Of a stretch of 64,000 nt of DNA, positions 1-10,450 are shown piece by piece (within the stretch, counting starts at the first letter, position 1; each line of letters begins with the position of its first letter). The stretch is from Litsea cubeba (taxonomy: Eukaryota; Streptophyta; Magnoliopsida; Laurales; Lauraceae). Position numbers and translations under genes: made by a program. The notes below the pieces were generated by a model. It made no database searches. It was given only the letters and a program-made list of their open reading frames with translations, and had not been told where the DNA came from. Location: contig CM022949.1 of assembly GCA_012931725.1 (NCBI GenBank), forward strand, positions 11,754,928-11,818,927, written 5' to 3'.

Positions 1-340
1 ATCAAGGGGATATACATATGTGAATACCCAATCATAACCATAGTAATTCAAGTCCTATGAATTAAGTCAAGGTACCATCTCATATTTTTCACCCGTCATC
101 ACTTATCTCTTTAATAATCTTTTGTTGGAGGCCATTTGACTATGAATTCATACGTAATCAGTTCCATATAATAAATAAAGATCTTTCATTAGAATTATAC
201 CTCTTCATTTCTCTTTTCGGTTCCTCATATCGATCGGTATGCCGATCAAACTTAACCCATAAATGATCAAGAACCGGTTATAAGGTACATAGATTATTTT
301 GAATCAGTGATTCGGAGCAACGTTTGAGTGTTTAATATTA
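1..340. other. AT-rich spacer without recognised gene
   Basis: No ORF with recognisable protein features is seen on either strand. The last nine bases (332-340, TTAATATTA) are the left target-site copy of the adjacent MULE. Confidence 0.6.
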
Positions 341-1669
341 GAGGATTTTACCAAAAAAAAAAAAAATAGTTTAGATGTCCAGTGGGCTCAAAAGGTAATT
401 GTAACTTCCATTGTACTAGATCAGTCATTTTATACGAAATGGTCTTTTTTTTTAGCACTTTCAACTAGCGTCCCTAGCGACTTTAGTTTTATAACGTTAA
501 AGGTCGATAGGGACCCTGCACTAGGCGTGTTTCCTCATGTTTCGTTTAGCACTTTCAACTAGCGTCCTTAGCGACCTTGCTTTTATGACGTTAAGGGTCC
601 CTAAGGACCCTGGGGTGTACACAAATTAGTACAATCTATCTCTTCTCCATTTCTCAGTAGCCAGGCCTTCAAATTTCAATTGCAGGAAGCCATAGCCGCA
701 TCTTTCCTTCACCAACAACCACCCTACTCCTCCTCCATCACCCATGCATCCCTCCCAGTTTCAATTTCCCCTCACTGTTTCTCTCTTTTTTATTTTTTTC
801 AACTGCAGTTTCTATTTTAATCTCAATTTCTATTTACCAGCTTTGTCTTTCTACGAATTGTAGGCCATTTCTTATCAGGCTTCAAAGCTGAGTCTCTAAT
901 GCCTCCAACCAATGTCGCAAATTCTTTGACCATGAGAGCCTCCTTAGGCAAATTTGTTTCCACAATATGTTCACTGGGTAATGGTTTCCAACTCGTCACT
1001 AGTTCTGTGAATCCAGATTCTGTGGCAAAGGTAAACGATGCAGAGGTTTCACCATAAGGAATGACGAAGTCATTAAGAACGAGATTTCCTCCGGCGGCCA
1101 TTTTTCTCTTTTCTCCATTGCTTCTTTCCCTCTTTTCTGTTTTCCTCATCTGTGGTGTTGGATGAAGCAAAACAGGGGGAAAATATATGGAGAGGTTAAA
1201 CACTCTTTCTTTGTTTAAATTTTCCTTCTAAAACAAGAGAAATCAAACCGGGTTTTAACAATGGAATCTAATCTAATCTACAAAGAGTGAACAAAAAGGA
1301 CAGAGAGTCTGTCCGTTGTGTGTGTATTTTTAGAGTATGGAGAAGAAGAGAGGATGAGGAGGATGGTGGTTATTGGTGGTGGAGAGAGGCGGCCTACAAC
1401 TGGAATTGGAAGGCGAAGAAGACTTGTCCCAATTAACAACGAAAGAGAGACAAGAAAAATCCTTTTTCATTATACTTTGTATACACTGCAGGGTCCCTAG
1501 CGACTCTTAACGTTATAAAACTAGGGTCGCTAGGGACGCTAGTTGAAACTGCTAAGAAAAAAATACCATTTCGTGAAAAATAATTGATATGGTGCAATGG
1601 AGGTTAAAATTACCTTTTGAGTCCACTGAACATTTTAATTGTTTTTTTTTTTTTTTTGGTAAAATCCTC
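341..1669. mobile_element. Non-autonomous Mutator-like element (MULE) with long TIRs
   Basis: The element begins GAGGATTTTACC and ends with its reverse complement. The two termini (about 341-520 and 1487-1669) align in inverted orientation over roughly 180 bp. The flanking 9-mers TTAATATTA (332-340) and TTAAAATTA (1670-1678) match at 8 of 9 positions; a 9-bp target duplication with long TIRs is the MULE signature. The core of the TIR, with CTAGCGTCCCTAGCGAC, is repeated once more in direct orientation just inside the left end (about 541-612). No transposase is present, so movement would need a relative. The interior carries a short minus-strand ORF that could be captured host sequence. Confidence 0.85.
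823..1101 (-). CDS. Small hypothetical ORF inside the MULE (possible captured fragment)
   Basis: A 92-codon ORF starts at the ATG at 1101, whose first residues are MAAGGNLVLNDF. An in-frame ATG 34 codons upstream opens into low-complexity K/R/E sequence, so the later start is preferred. The product is soluble-looking, with no signal peptide or membrane segment, and ends in a basic KKWPTIRRKTK stretch. I recognise no family. It lies wholly between the two TIRs of a non-autonomous MULE, the arrangement seen when such elements pick up gene pieces. It may equally be a chance ORF. Confidence 0.25.
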   Translation of the reverse strand: MAAGGNLVLNDFVIPYGETSASFTFATESGFTELVTSWKPLPSEHIVETNLPKEALMVKEFATLVGGIRDSALKPDKKWPTIRRKTKLVNRN

Positions 1670-1678
1670 TTAAAATTA

Positions 1679-2134
1679 TCTTCTATTTTTCAATGTTTTT
1701 CTTCTAGTTGTGATACAGCCTGACTCGAATTTGTTATGCATAGGGTGTGGGTCGCTACTTTAATAATTTTTATAGCAATGTGGCCCCTCAAAAGAAAGAA
1801 AATTAATGCTTGCCTGTGCCACCGCGACTTGGGTTGGACAACTGGTTGAAAAAATTTAGTAAGGACCATCTCGTCAAGTGGTTCAACACACTCTCGATTT
1901 TTAAAATATTTTTGAAACCTAGGGTATAATATTATAGTTTGAAATCCAACTCTCCACACTAGAAAATTAGATATATCAAATAGGGATAACATAGAGCACC
2001 AAAATATATAGAAGATGAATATATAGGGGAACATTCATATGAAAGATTGTGTGTTTTAGACAAGTTAAAATGGGATGAGCTTGTGTGTGTAATTGTAGGT
2101 AGAGAAAACATATGTATTTCGACTTTTATGCATG
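1679..2134. other. Spacer, nothing recognised
   Basis: AT-rich sequence between the MULE and a hAT-like MITE. The ORFs here are short and mutually overlapping on one strand, without conserved motifs. Confidence 0.5.
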
Positions 2135-2615
2135 TAGGCACGTTTGTGTAATCCATTTCTGTAGAAAATGAGGAAGTTTTCTGCGGAAAACTCCTTTTTC
2201 ATGTGTTTGGTGCGGCAAGTTTTCATGGAACAGTTTTTTCGCCACATCAGTTTTTTCCTTCCTAGGTATGAAAATAGACTTTCTATGGTGGGGTATGGAA
2301 AGTCCATTTCCACATAAATTCGACTCCCCATTTTCTCAGTCCTACCCCCTCTCCACCCAGCCACCATCTTTCTTCCCCCTCCACCCCCACCCCCACCCAC
2401 ATAAGGACTCACCCACCTAGTAATTTTCACTAAAAGAAATTCGTAGCCGCAGTAAACAACATTAGCACCAATTCATCGAGAAAAGACTTTTTACACTAAA
2501 AATGAGTTTCTAACTTCCTCATAAAACCTTTTTTGATGTTTTTAAAAATCATAAGATTTGTTTACATGGCAGTTTCATCTTTCTATAAAAGTTACATGTA
2601 TACAAACGTGCCCTA
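2135..2615. mobile_element. hAT-like MITE, copy 1
   Basis: Terminal inverted repeat TAGGCACGTTTGTG at the left and ACAAACGTGCCCTA at the right. Internal blocks (TTTTCTGCGGAAAACT, and a stretch around GCCGCAGTAAACAACATTAGCACC) recur in the same order in the element at 26862-27375, so both belong to one family. I could not find a convincing 8-bp duplication, so the hAT assignment rests on the TIR type. It is non-coding; the glycine-rich ORF readable here comes from a CCACCC tract. Confidence 0.6.
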
Positions 2616-2896
2616 TGTGTTTTAGCACTTCATAGGTTTTATGTTGGAAATGAATTCTCTTTTTCTTGGGTTATTGATAAAAAAACAAATACGGTAAAAT
2701 AATTACTAACACCGTGTCAACATTTTTTACTTTTTGCGTCCTGGAGGAAAGTCCTGGATCCCACTGCCCACATTATACCCCTGTGAAGCTTCCTGCAATA
2801 TGAAATCATGGACAAATAAAGGTAGGTTCGCCAGAATATGTCAGGTAGATGGATGACACGTGATACACACACCTGATTTTGAGCATTATATATATA
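2616..2896. other. Spacer, nothing recognised
   Basis: No supportable feature. Confidence 0.5.
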
Positions 2897-3077
2897 GGGA
2901 AATATTCAAGTGCATCTATCCCTCACCATAGGGTGAGAGACACTTTCCTTTTTGAAAAGTTTTAAATACAAAAGTGACTTTTCAAGTACATAGGAATACT
3001 CCCTATGTACTTGAAACTTTCCAAAAAGGGGAGTGTCCCTCACCCTAATGTGAGGGATAGATGCATAGGAATACTCC
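2897..3077. mobile_element. Fold-back MITE inserted in a TA microsatellite, copy 1
   Basis: A near-perfect palindrome: the left arm reads GGGAAATATTCAAGTGCATC and the right arm is its approximate inverse ending GGAATACTCC. The two arms meet at CACTTT/AAAGTG-like centres. Both flanks are TA dinucleotide runs. A second copy lies at 18908-19071, also in TA runs. Insertion into (TA)n is the behaviour described for Micron-type MITEs. No coding capacity. Confidence 0.7.
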
Positions 3078-5529
3078 ACATATATATATATATACTAGGT
3101 CAGTCCATCATCAACATCATGTGTTCTTTTAAAAATAAACTAGTGGAGCCTGCAGGTGTAATGCATGTGCGAACACACAGTTTTATTAAGAAAAATTAAA
3201 AAAAAATAAAGTTCTTAAAAAATTCAGTAGAAGCTTCAATACATTTAAAAATCAAATTTTAACAGAAAATGAGTGATTATAAATTGCAAGGCCCTTGCAA
3301 TTTCCAAATACAACTGACACTACTTTTTTCCTATACATTTGAAAATAATAAAGCAATGATATAGTGAGAAAAATGAGATCTCAAAATTAAAGCAATAATG
3401 CAAACGAAGTATTTGTATATATTGGATGTGCTTATAAGTTTTAGAGGTTCCTATACCTTTTTCAAAGGCGATAATAAATAATATACAACTGAAGGAACAT
3501 CAAACTACAAATATTTAAGGTTAGTGTACAAAATATTAAAGGGTTGATATTTAAAAAATAGTAACAAATGATTACATCCATACAAAGAAAATAATTTCAT
3601 ATATTCTGGAAACCTCCCGGAGCCCTCTGATGTTCTTAACGCTTAAATTTCAAATGCAAATACTTCTCAAGTATCTTTTAGTTCCACTAAAAAATAAAAA
3701 TAAAAATAAATAAATAAATAGAAACTATTTACACAATTAGCATTGCTTCAGGTAAGAAAAAAATAAGAGAATGTTAATTCTCTCGTGTGTAGTTAATTTA
3801 GTATTTGAATTATAACACAACCATTAATTGGCCACCAGCAACAATAACAAAAGTAGCAAGCTAGCTAATACCTTTTATTGCAACTTTTAAATTGATTTTT
3901 AAGCTGATGGCGAAGCATTTAAACCACAAAATTGTAAGTATTGAACACCAAAATGTAGTAAGTAAGATACACTTGATTCTGTTTCTTTTGATCCATTATA
4001 AAATACACTACTCATTTTCTTTTTTATTTTTATCCCGTCTTAGTTCAAGGTTTATAATTGAAAAAGCACATGACATTTAAGTTTTCATAGTTAAAAAGGC
4101 ACTATGTACACCATGAACCATATAATGGAGTAAATAGTGCATAGTTAAAATCTTTTATTTTTCCTACCTTGGTTAGTTTATTAATTGGGGTGGACAAAAT
4201 AGTGCCAAGAAAGACTAAAAGAATTTTCTGAATGATAGAATTTGAAATATTTTTCCTTTGAAATGATTCTTTAATAGCACCATATATATCTCACAATTAA
4301 TTTTACAAAAGACAAAAAAAAAATGAATAAAAATTTGGAAACTAGTGAAAAAAATGGTTCAATGAGAACCATGGATGAATGCTTATTGGTCTTATCCCAC
4401 TCTTGAGGGGTTTGGAGGGTGACGATTGAAGAGGCTTTGGTCTAAAGCGTAAGAATTTAACTAACATAAACTAAAACAAGAAAAATAAACAAAATAAAAT
4501 GTCATATTCTGATACAAATATGGATTATGTTTTTGGCCTTTTGAATATTAGCACCTGTACTGCTTAAAAAAAAGCCCTTCTCCTTCGACTCTATGGAGAA
4601 GGAAAACAGATTCTGATAGATAATGGAAAGCTTTTTCATGCCTCATAGCATCGTCCTTTTAGTTATTGTCTACTTTGCTTTTCTTAACCAGGACACTTTC
4701 TGTTTGAATTTTCTATTTTTCTATCTCACATAACAAAACAGTATCAATTGTATATTTTAAATGTTTTGCACAAATTCATATTCCAAACACCGAGTGAAAA
4801 CTAAATACAAAGTTCCACTATAAGGAAACACGAAACACGCACTATTTGGAAACCTGCAGTTAATATTCAAGAAATAAAACAGACATATAATTAAAATTAT
4901 CAGAGCACGAAGGCTATCAATGGGCCTAACTTTGGCCCAAACAAGAATGAGAAAGAAAAAACCAACTCTTCATCATCATTTTCTTAACTCTGGTTGCACC
5001 CATTTTCTTTAGAATGAAAATTTTATTGCAACATTAAAAAAATAGAAGAAGAAAGTACAATCAAACGATAATAACTTCAGTAGACAGTACTCACTTACGT
5101 GTATGAAAACTCCCTCCATTCCAAAAGAAGCTAAGAGTTAATAAAGAATCTGTTAAAATGTCATGTTTTTCCTTACACAATTACTCACAGAGGAAAAACT
5201 CATACCCACAAAATTCCTTGCATTGAAAATCTTGTAGTATCTGAATAAGAAAAATGTTAAAAGAAAATTGAAAAAAGAAGAGGGAAGAAAAATAACATTT
5301 AAGATATTGAATTGAGGTAGATTCAAATCTTATCCACATTTTCCACTTCTTTTCTCCACCACTTAAAAAAAAAAAACAAAGAAATCAGAAAAGAAATTAC
5401 TCGATTTATTGGAATATATTAAAACGAAATTTTATTACGTTTAAAATATCACCATCCACTCAATAAAAGAGATTAAAAAAATTATTAGGATCGTGTGTGC
5501 CAAGTATAGATATAGATATTGATATAGAT
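3078..5529. other. AT-rich intergenic DNA
   Basis: About 2.4 kb without a recognisable gene, RNA or element boundary. Short AAAT and AAAATA runs occur near 3690-3720. The few ORFs are short and rich in F, K, I and L, as expected from AT-rich noise. Confidence 0.6.
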
Positions 5530-5915
5530 AGATTTATTGGGCATGTGTGTAGTGAAAAAAGTACATTTTTCTCTTTTATAAGGTTGGGCCCCACAACTTG
5601 CATTTTATTGGACATGTGTGTAGTGAAAAAAGGTACCATTCTCTCTTTTATAAGGGTAGGCCCTATAACTTGTATTTTATTAGACATGTGTGTAGTGAAA
5701 AAAGTACATTTCTCTCTTTTATAAGGGTGGGCCCCACAACTGTACATCATCTTTCTCTCTTTTATTTTTTATAAGATGAGACATGTGTTGTGAAAAAAGT
5801 ATATTTATCTCTTTTATAAGGGTGGGCCCCACAACTTGCATTTTATTGGATATGTATGCAGTGAAAAAAGTCATCATCCTTCTCTCTTTTATAAGAGTAG
5901 ATATATAGATATTAG
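5530..5915. repeat. Tandem array, ~71-bp unit, about 5 copies
   Basis: The unit contains CATGTGTGTAGTGAAAAAAG, then CTCTCTTTTATAAGG, then GTGGGCCCCACAACTT. It recurs at spacings of about 69, 72 and 97 bases, the last unit being interrupted and degenerate. The GGGCCC/CTTTTATAA pair also appears in the array inside the Tourist-like element near 49 kb. Opposite-strand ORFs over this region are simply the repeat read in phase. Confidence 0.85.
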
Positions 5916-6066
5916 TTTTCAAAAGTTCCATCGTTGCATCTACAGGTTTAGGCTAGGCGAGAGTCCTTTCAAGTCCTGCCTGGTATCTAGATTCGATCAA
6001 ACACAGAAAGGAATTTCACAGAAAATGAATGAAGATGAGGTCCCTCTCCTTTGTAATCTTTTGTTT

Positions 6067-6192
6067 GGAAAATTTTAATTGCACCCACTGTTTTTGCTGA
6101 ACGCACCTATCTTTATGAAATTTTTTTACAGGGATTGTAAATATACGTGCGTGCTGAGAAAAAAAAAAAAAATGGGTGCAATAGAATTTCCC
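6067..6192. mobile_element. Short MITE-like palindrome
   Basis: Left arm GGAAAATTTTAATTGCACCC and right arm containing GGGTGCAATAGAATTTCC are inverted relatives, about 125 bp apart overall. No clear target duplication was found, so the class is open. Confidence 0.4.
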
Positions 6193-6423
6193 CCTCTATT
6201 TTAATGAGTGTATTGGAAAGAGCCAACTTCGGTACAGGAGGTACTGCTCTGTCCTTTTGTCATCCTCTTCTTTGCTCAGTGTAACGGAGGCACTGGACTT
6301 TATCATGCATACACGTGTGTCATACTCATACATACACGTTGTGGGGGCTGGCTCAGAAGAAAAGAAGGAGAAGAAATTGTAGCAAAACACATAGTTGGTG
6401 AACTTTAACCTTTTTTAATTTAA

Positions 6424-6730
6424 GAGGACTTTACTAAAAAAAAATAAAATAAAAGAAAGAAAGAAAGATTAGGTGAACATATGAAATAGGTAATTTTAAG
6501 TGCCCTTGTACTAAATTAGTTATTTTATCCAAAAACATATTTTTTTTACATTCTCTATTAGGGTCTCTATCGACCTTCATTTGCACTGTTAAAGGTTGAT
6601 TGAGACCTTGCGGTCCATCCTAACCTTCACATAACTCTCATTTATTTTGTTTGGAGGGTCTCAATTGATCTTTATTTGTAATATTTAGGGTATCTATCGA
6701 CCCTAAGGTTTACACTTATAAATGCACGAA
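6424..6730 (+). mobile_element. Orphan MULE terminus, same family as 341-1669
   Basis: GAGGACTTTACTAAAA matches the TIR start of the MULE at 341 at 13 of 16 positions. It is followed, as there, by an A-run, a stretch ending in a 'ttattttatcc' block, and repeated AGGGTCTCTATCGACC-type motifs (about 6562-6700). I did not find the matching inverted end downstream, so this is a truncated or very diverged copy. Confidence 0.5.
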
Positions 6731-7493
6731 ACTCATTCCTCATTTTATATTCTTGAGAAAAAACTGATCATGCTCGACTTGTTTCCCCTCCGTAGGATAT
6801 TCTCACTTCTTGAAGACCATTAAAGTCACATCACATGCCGTTGTTTGATGGAGAACATTAAAGTGCATATGCTATTATTTGAGGCAGACTAATGGAAATG
6901 TGGAGTTTGTACTTTGCCCTAAAACATGATTTTTTGCTTTTCAGAAACCATTTTCTCATAATTTCTAGTTTCATGTCACCATGGCTTGATAGAGGACCGC
7001 TGAGAACCACTGTGAACACGTCTGGCAGCTGATGTGGAGTCGTAGTCAGCGCTAAGAAAGAAGAATAAAACAAACAAGAGAGAAAATCAGACTTCTATGC
7101 CCTAAAATATACTTTTCTGTTTCCTCCTCTTTTTTCTTTTTTCTTTTTTTTTTTATAGTTTAGGAGAATGCACATGAAAGAATCTTTTCATTGGTTGGGT
7201 GGCGTTTGCTCGGTTTTCAAGTTTTTTTTTTTAAGAATTTTCTGTTTCTTTTTTCCCATTTCAATGCTTTCAGGGTTACATAAAAAAACAAAGAAACAAT
7301 ATCAAGGAGGAGGAGGTGGATGTACATGAACATGTACTTATATAATCTTTCATTCATATCATATTGGGCAATGTTTCCACACATTCACCTTGGATTGAAA
7401 CTTTTGTGCAAGGTAGAGGCGCACATGATAATGATGATGCAACCAAGGGGCTGAGAAGAACTATCCTATTGGGGCTTAGTCATTGGGGGTGTC
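6731..7493. other. Spacer, nothing recognised
   Basis: AT-rich sequence with pyrimidine tracts (about 7125-7155). ORFs are short and have no family features. Confidence 0.5.
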
Positions 7494-7998
7494 AAGCAGG
7501 TTCCATTCAGGTGGGTGGTAGGACTTGGCCCTCCACGGCATGTAGGAATGGCTACGTATACGGACTGTGCCATGCCAGTCTACTGGCCAAAAAAAGATAT
7601 ATTTTTAAATTTTTAAAGAAGTTTAAAAAGTTGTGAGGGGCAGGGGTAGATTTTGTTCATCTTTTCTCTTTCTCTGTATTGATGTTACTATCATAATGCT
7701 CCAAATTTGCAGTTCAATAATCATGGGCATTGAATTTTGAAAGTCCAGTATTTCTTAAATACTAGGTTTGTAAACATGATAAAAATACATTTTATATAAA
7801 TTTATATCACAATATATGTATGTAATAAGATTTAGGAATTTAAATAAATTAAAAGAGTACCTAAAAAAGTATTGGGCCATATCCCGTGTCATGCCCTTCA
7901 CCGTGGGTATCCAAGCCTAGCATGGCCGAGGCTGGAACGAGCCGCGGCACATAGACCAGCGAGCAAGGCTGGGTGGTCTGGCCCATTTGACATCCCTA
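7494..7998. mobile_element. hAT-like element remnant
   Basis: The left end TGGGGGTGTCAAG and right end TTTGACATCCCTA form the GGGTGTCAA-type inverted terminus common to plant hAT MITEs. The right part is unusually GC-rich, with GGCC-containing words near 7920-7985. No 8-bp duplication could be matched, so the boundaries are tentative. Confidence 0.4.
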
Positions 7999-8301
7999 GA
8001 CTTTAGAAGTTAAAATTGAGGTCAATACAATGCTTCTTACCTCTTTCTGGATCTACATCCTTATGCTTAAATGTGAAAATTAAGAATTATTGTCCTCCTT
8101 TTAACCTCTTGATCCATGACACATAAGTTGAGGTGATTTAACTTAAACAAGCAAATTGACCCTCAATCTAGAGGTGCCGTCTATTCATAGGCTAAAAAGG
8201 CCCCACATTCTACGAGGTGAATGTACCAAAAAACTTTGGCCCGGAAAATATCTCAATGTTCCATGCATGTCGCCTTTTTATGGTACTATATCGACGAGAT
8301 G
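7999..8301. other. Spacer, nothing recognised
   Basis: No supportable feature. Bases 8302-8306 (GATAC) are the left target copy of the adjacent LTR retrotransposon. Confidence 0.5.
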
Positions 8302-8704
8302 GATACTGTGAGACCCCGTCCCGAGTTAATTACGATTAACTCTTGATAATCGAGCTTATGACTAATTAAACGTGTTTAGATAAATTAATGAAGATTAGTA
8401 CCAAATTGACTTGGTTTAGCCTTAAGAGAATGAATTAAGCTTAACAAGCTTATGAAATGGATTGTAAATGGATTGGATGAGTTTTCGAACTCAAACTAGG
8501 AATTGAGGGACTTTTGTGTAAATACGTTTTTATACGTATTTCATCGAATACGGAAACTCTTGATGCCAACGCGCGTATCTCGAGGAGTACATTCACTTCC
8601 GTCAAAGACTCGAAGTCGTTTGACGAATATTGATGCAAATCACCATCCATTTGACTTAAATTGTAATTAATGAAGACTTATTGGGGCTAGATGATATTTA
8701 ATGG

Positions 8705-8714
8705 CTTATATAAG
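8705..8714 (+). promoter_or_regulatory. LTR TATA box
   Basis: CTTATATAAG lies about 400 bp into the LTR, followed by CCCTAGCCC and a TTTCTTCC-rich leader, as expected just upstream of the retrotransposon transcript start. The identical box is at 15570-15579 in the 3' LTR. Confidence 0.65.
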
Positions 8715-9099
8715 CTAAGCCTTTGGCAAGTCCTGAAAACCCTAGCCCATTTTCATTTTTCCCTCTTTTCTCTTCTTTCTTCCAATTCTCTCCATCAATC
8801 ATTGAGAGTGAAGTTTTGAGAGTGATTTTGTAAGTGAAATCCTTCACTTCATCAACCTCTTCATCTTCCTCAAGTTCAAGGACAAGCTTGGAGTTGTAAA
8901 GCTTGGATTCAAGAAGGATTCAAGTGTACTAATCTTACACTTCAGCTATCAAAGGGTTTTCTTCCAATTAATCTTCCTGCAAGGCAAGTACTTACTTGTT
9001 TTATGCCTTATGATGTTTTTGGATGGTTAGAAATCAATTGGACCCAAAAAGCCAGAGATTTGGCTTCAGAAACCTGAAGCTCGAACTGAGCTTTTGGGT

Positions 9100-9375
9100 G
9101 GCTATCGGTCGACCGACAGGTCGACCGATGAACCGACGAGTGAACCGACAGGTATAACCTGTTGGTTTTCCAGAGAATTTCAGTTCTCTGGAATTCTGAC
9201 CGATGTGGGTCGGTCCACCGACGCAGTGTGGTCGGTCGACCGATGGGTCGACCGATAGTGTAAAAGTAGTTCAGAATTCAAGGAATTCTGGCTCGCTGGA
9301 ATTCTGACCGACGCACCGTCGGTCAACCGTCCAGAAGCCGTCGGTCGACCGATGGGTCGACCGATAGACGAACCG
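9100..9375 (+). repeat. CpG-rich GGTCGACC palindrome cluster in the LTR
   Basis: Six perfect GTCGAC cores and several one-base variants (GTCAAC, GTCCAC), each within CGGTCGACCGAT-like words, are interspersed with two related AATTCTGACCGA segments. The cluster is duplicated in the 3' LTR at about 15965-16242. It stands out sharply from the AT-rich LTR around it. Confidence 0.8.
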
Positions 9376-10278
9376 ACGCTGTATAGGAAATCTTGAAAAT
9401 TATCTGTGTTTGAGGCCTAATGTATACAGGCTGAATATTGTTAATGTATAAGCCTTCATAGGTGTAAACTCAAGTTTCCGAATACACAATTCAAATGATA
9501 TTCATCAAAAATAGTACGTGTATTGGAAAATGAATGTTTCACTCATTTGTTTGGCTTAGACGTCTGATAACCATTGGTTAGTTACCACGTGAAATTGTGA
9601 ATGAATTACATTGAACATGAATTGCATAATGAACTATTTCTGCTGCAGTAGATGTTTGAGGTGTTCCGGAACCTCGTGGAAGTTAGTGATCTCTGATCAA
9701 GACACCGACTTATTCCATACCATTTGACAATCCTTAAATAAAGAGTGTCCATGTAGATTTCAACTTAATGATATTACTGGATCCGTTATTATTATTGCTA
9801 ATGAATTGTTTCACTGGATTATATGATAGCTAGAACTATCATCACATGTATGTATTTGTTGAACCGTCGTGTTCATGGTACTATTGATGAATGTCACAGG
9901 CCCAGATGCCCGTGCCGGTCCTGCCGAGGCCGCGCCGCCAGCGGAGGATGCCCGCCCGATACCTCCAGGAGGTTTAATCGAGTGGATTTGATCGCTGAGA
10001 GCGAAAGAACAAATTTTGAATGTAATTAGAAGTCCCCGTATTGTATTAAATATACGGTGATTGACTTCCTTGAACTTAGATTAATTTGTATATTATGTTT
10101 TGTCAATGTATAATTTCCGCCGTTGTATACAGTTGACAGGTATTGTATTGATATCCCTTGTAAATTTCGTTTTAGCTTTTGTTAATTCGAAATTTACGGG
10201 AGTAAGTATGAATCCGCGACTCGGGGTCTGTCCGAGCTAATCAAATCTCGGGGCCGGGTCGTGACATACTTATCGTAA

Positions 10279-10290
10279 TGGTATCAGAGC
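10279..10290 (+). promoter_or_regulatory. Primer-binding site (tRNA-iMet)
   Basis: TGGTATCAGAGC lies 12 bases after the LTR end. It is complementary to the 3' end of plant initiator tRNA-Met and is the standard minus-strand primer site of many plant LTR elements. Confidence 0.85.
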
Positions 10291-10450
10291 ATTAGGTTAA
10301 AAGACTTAAGAACCTTATAAACGATGTGAGGAATGTTAAGTCCGTAACAAATCTTGAATAGATTTGTGTTTATTGTTTTCACTTATGTGATTGATATGGA
10401 GGGAAGTGTGGAGACATCACTCTTACCTTCTGTGTGTGTTATTTTCCAGC

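Larger units (their letters stand above)
8307..10266 (+). repeat. 5' LTR of the gypsy element
   Basis: 1960 bp, begins TGTGAGACCCCG and ends GGGTCGTGACA. A TATA box (CTTATATAAG, 8705-8714) precedes a pyrimidine-rich leader, which fits the U3/R junction. Between about 9100 and 9375 there is a dense cluster of GGTCGACCGAT-like palindromes. Confidence 0.95.

Noticed and set aside
2065..2430. Glycine-rich protein ORF
   Set aside because: The glycine run is the reverse reading of a CCACCC tract inside a MITE.
5460..5931. Opposing ORFs encoding Cys/His-rich repeats
   Set aside because: They follow the 71-bp tandem unit exactly and read through on both strands, so they are repeat artefacts.
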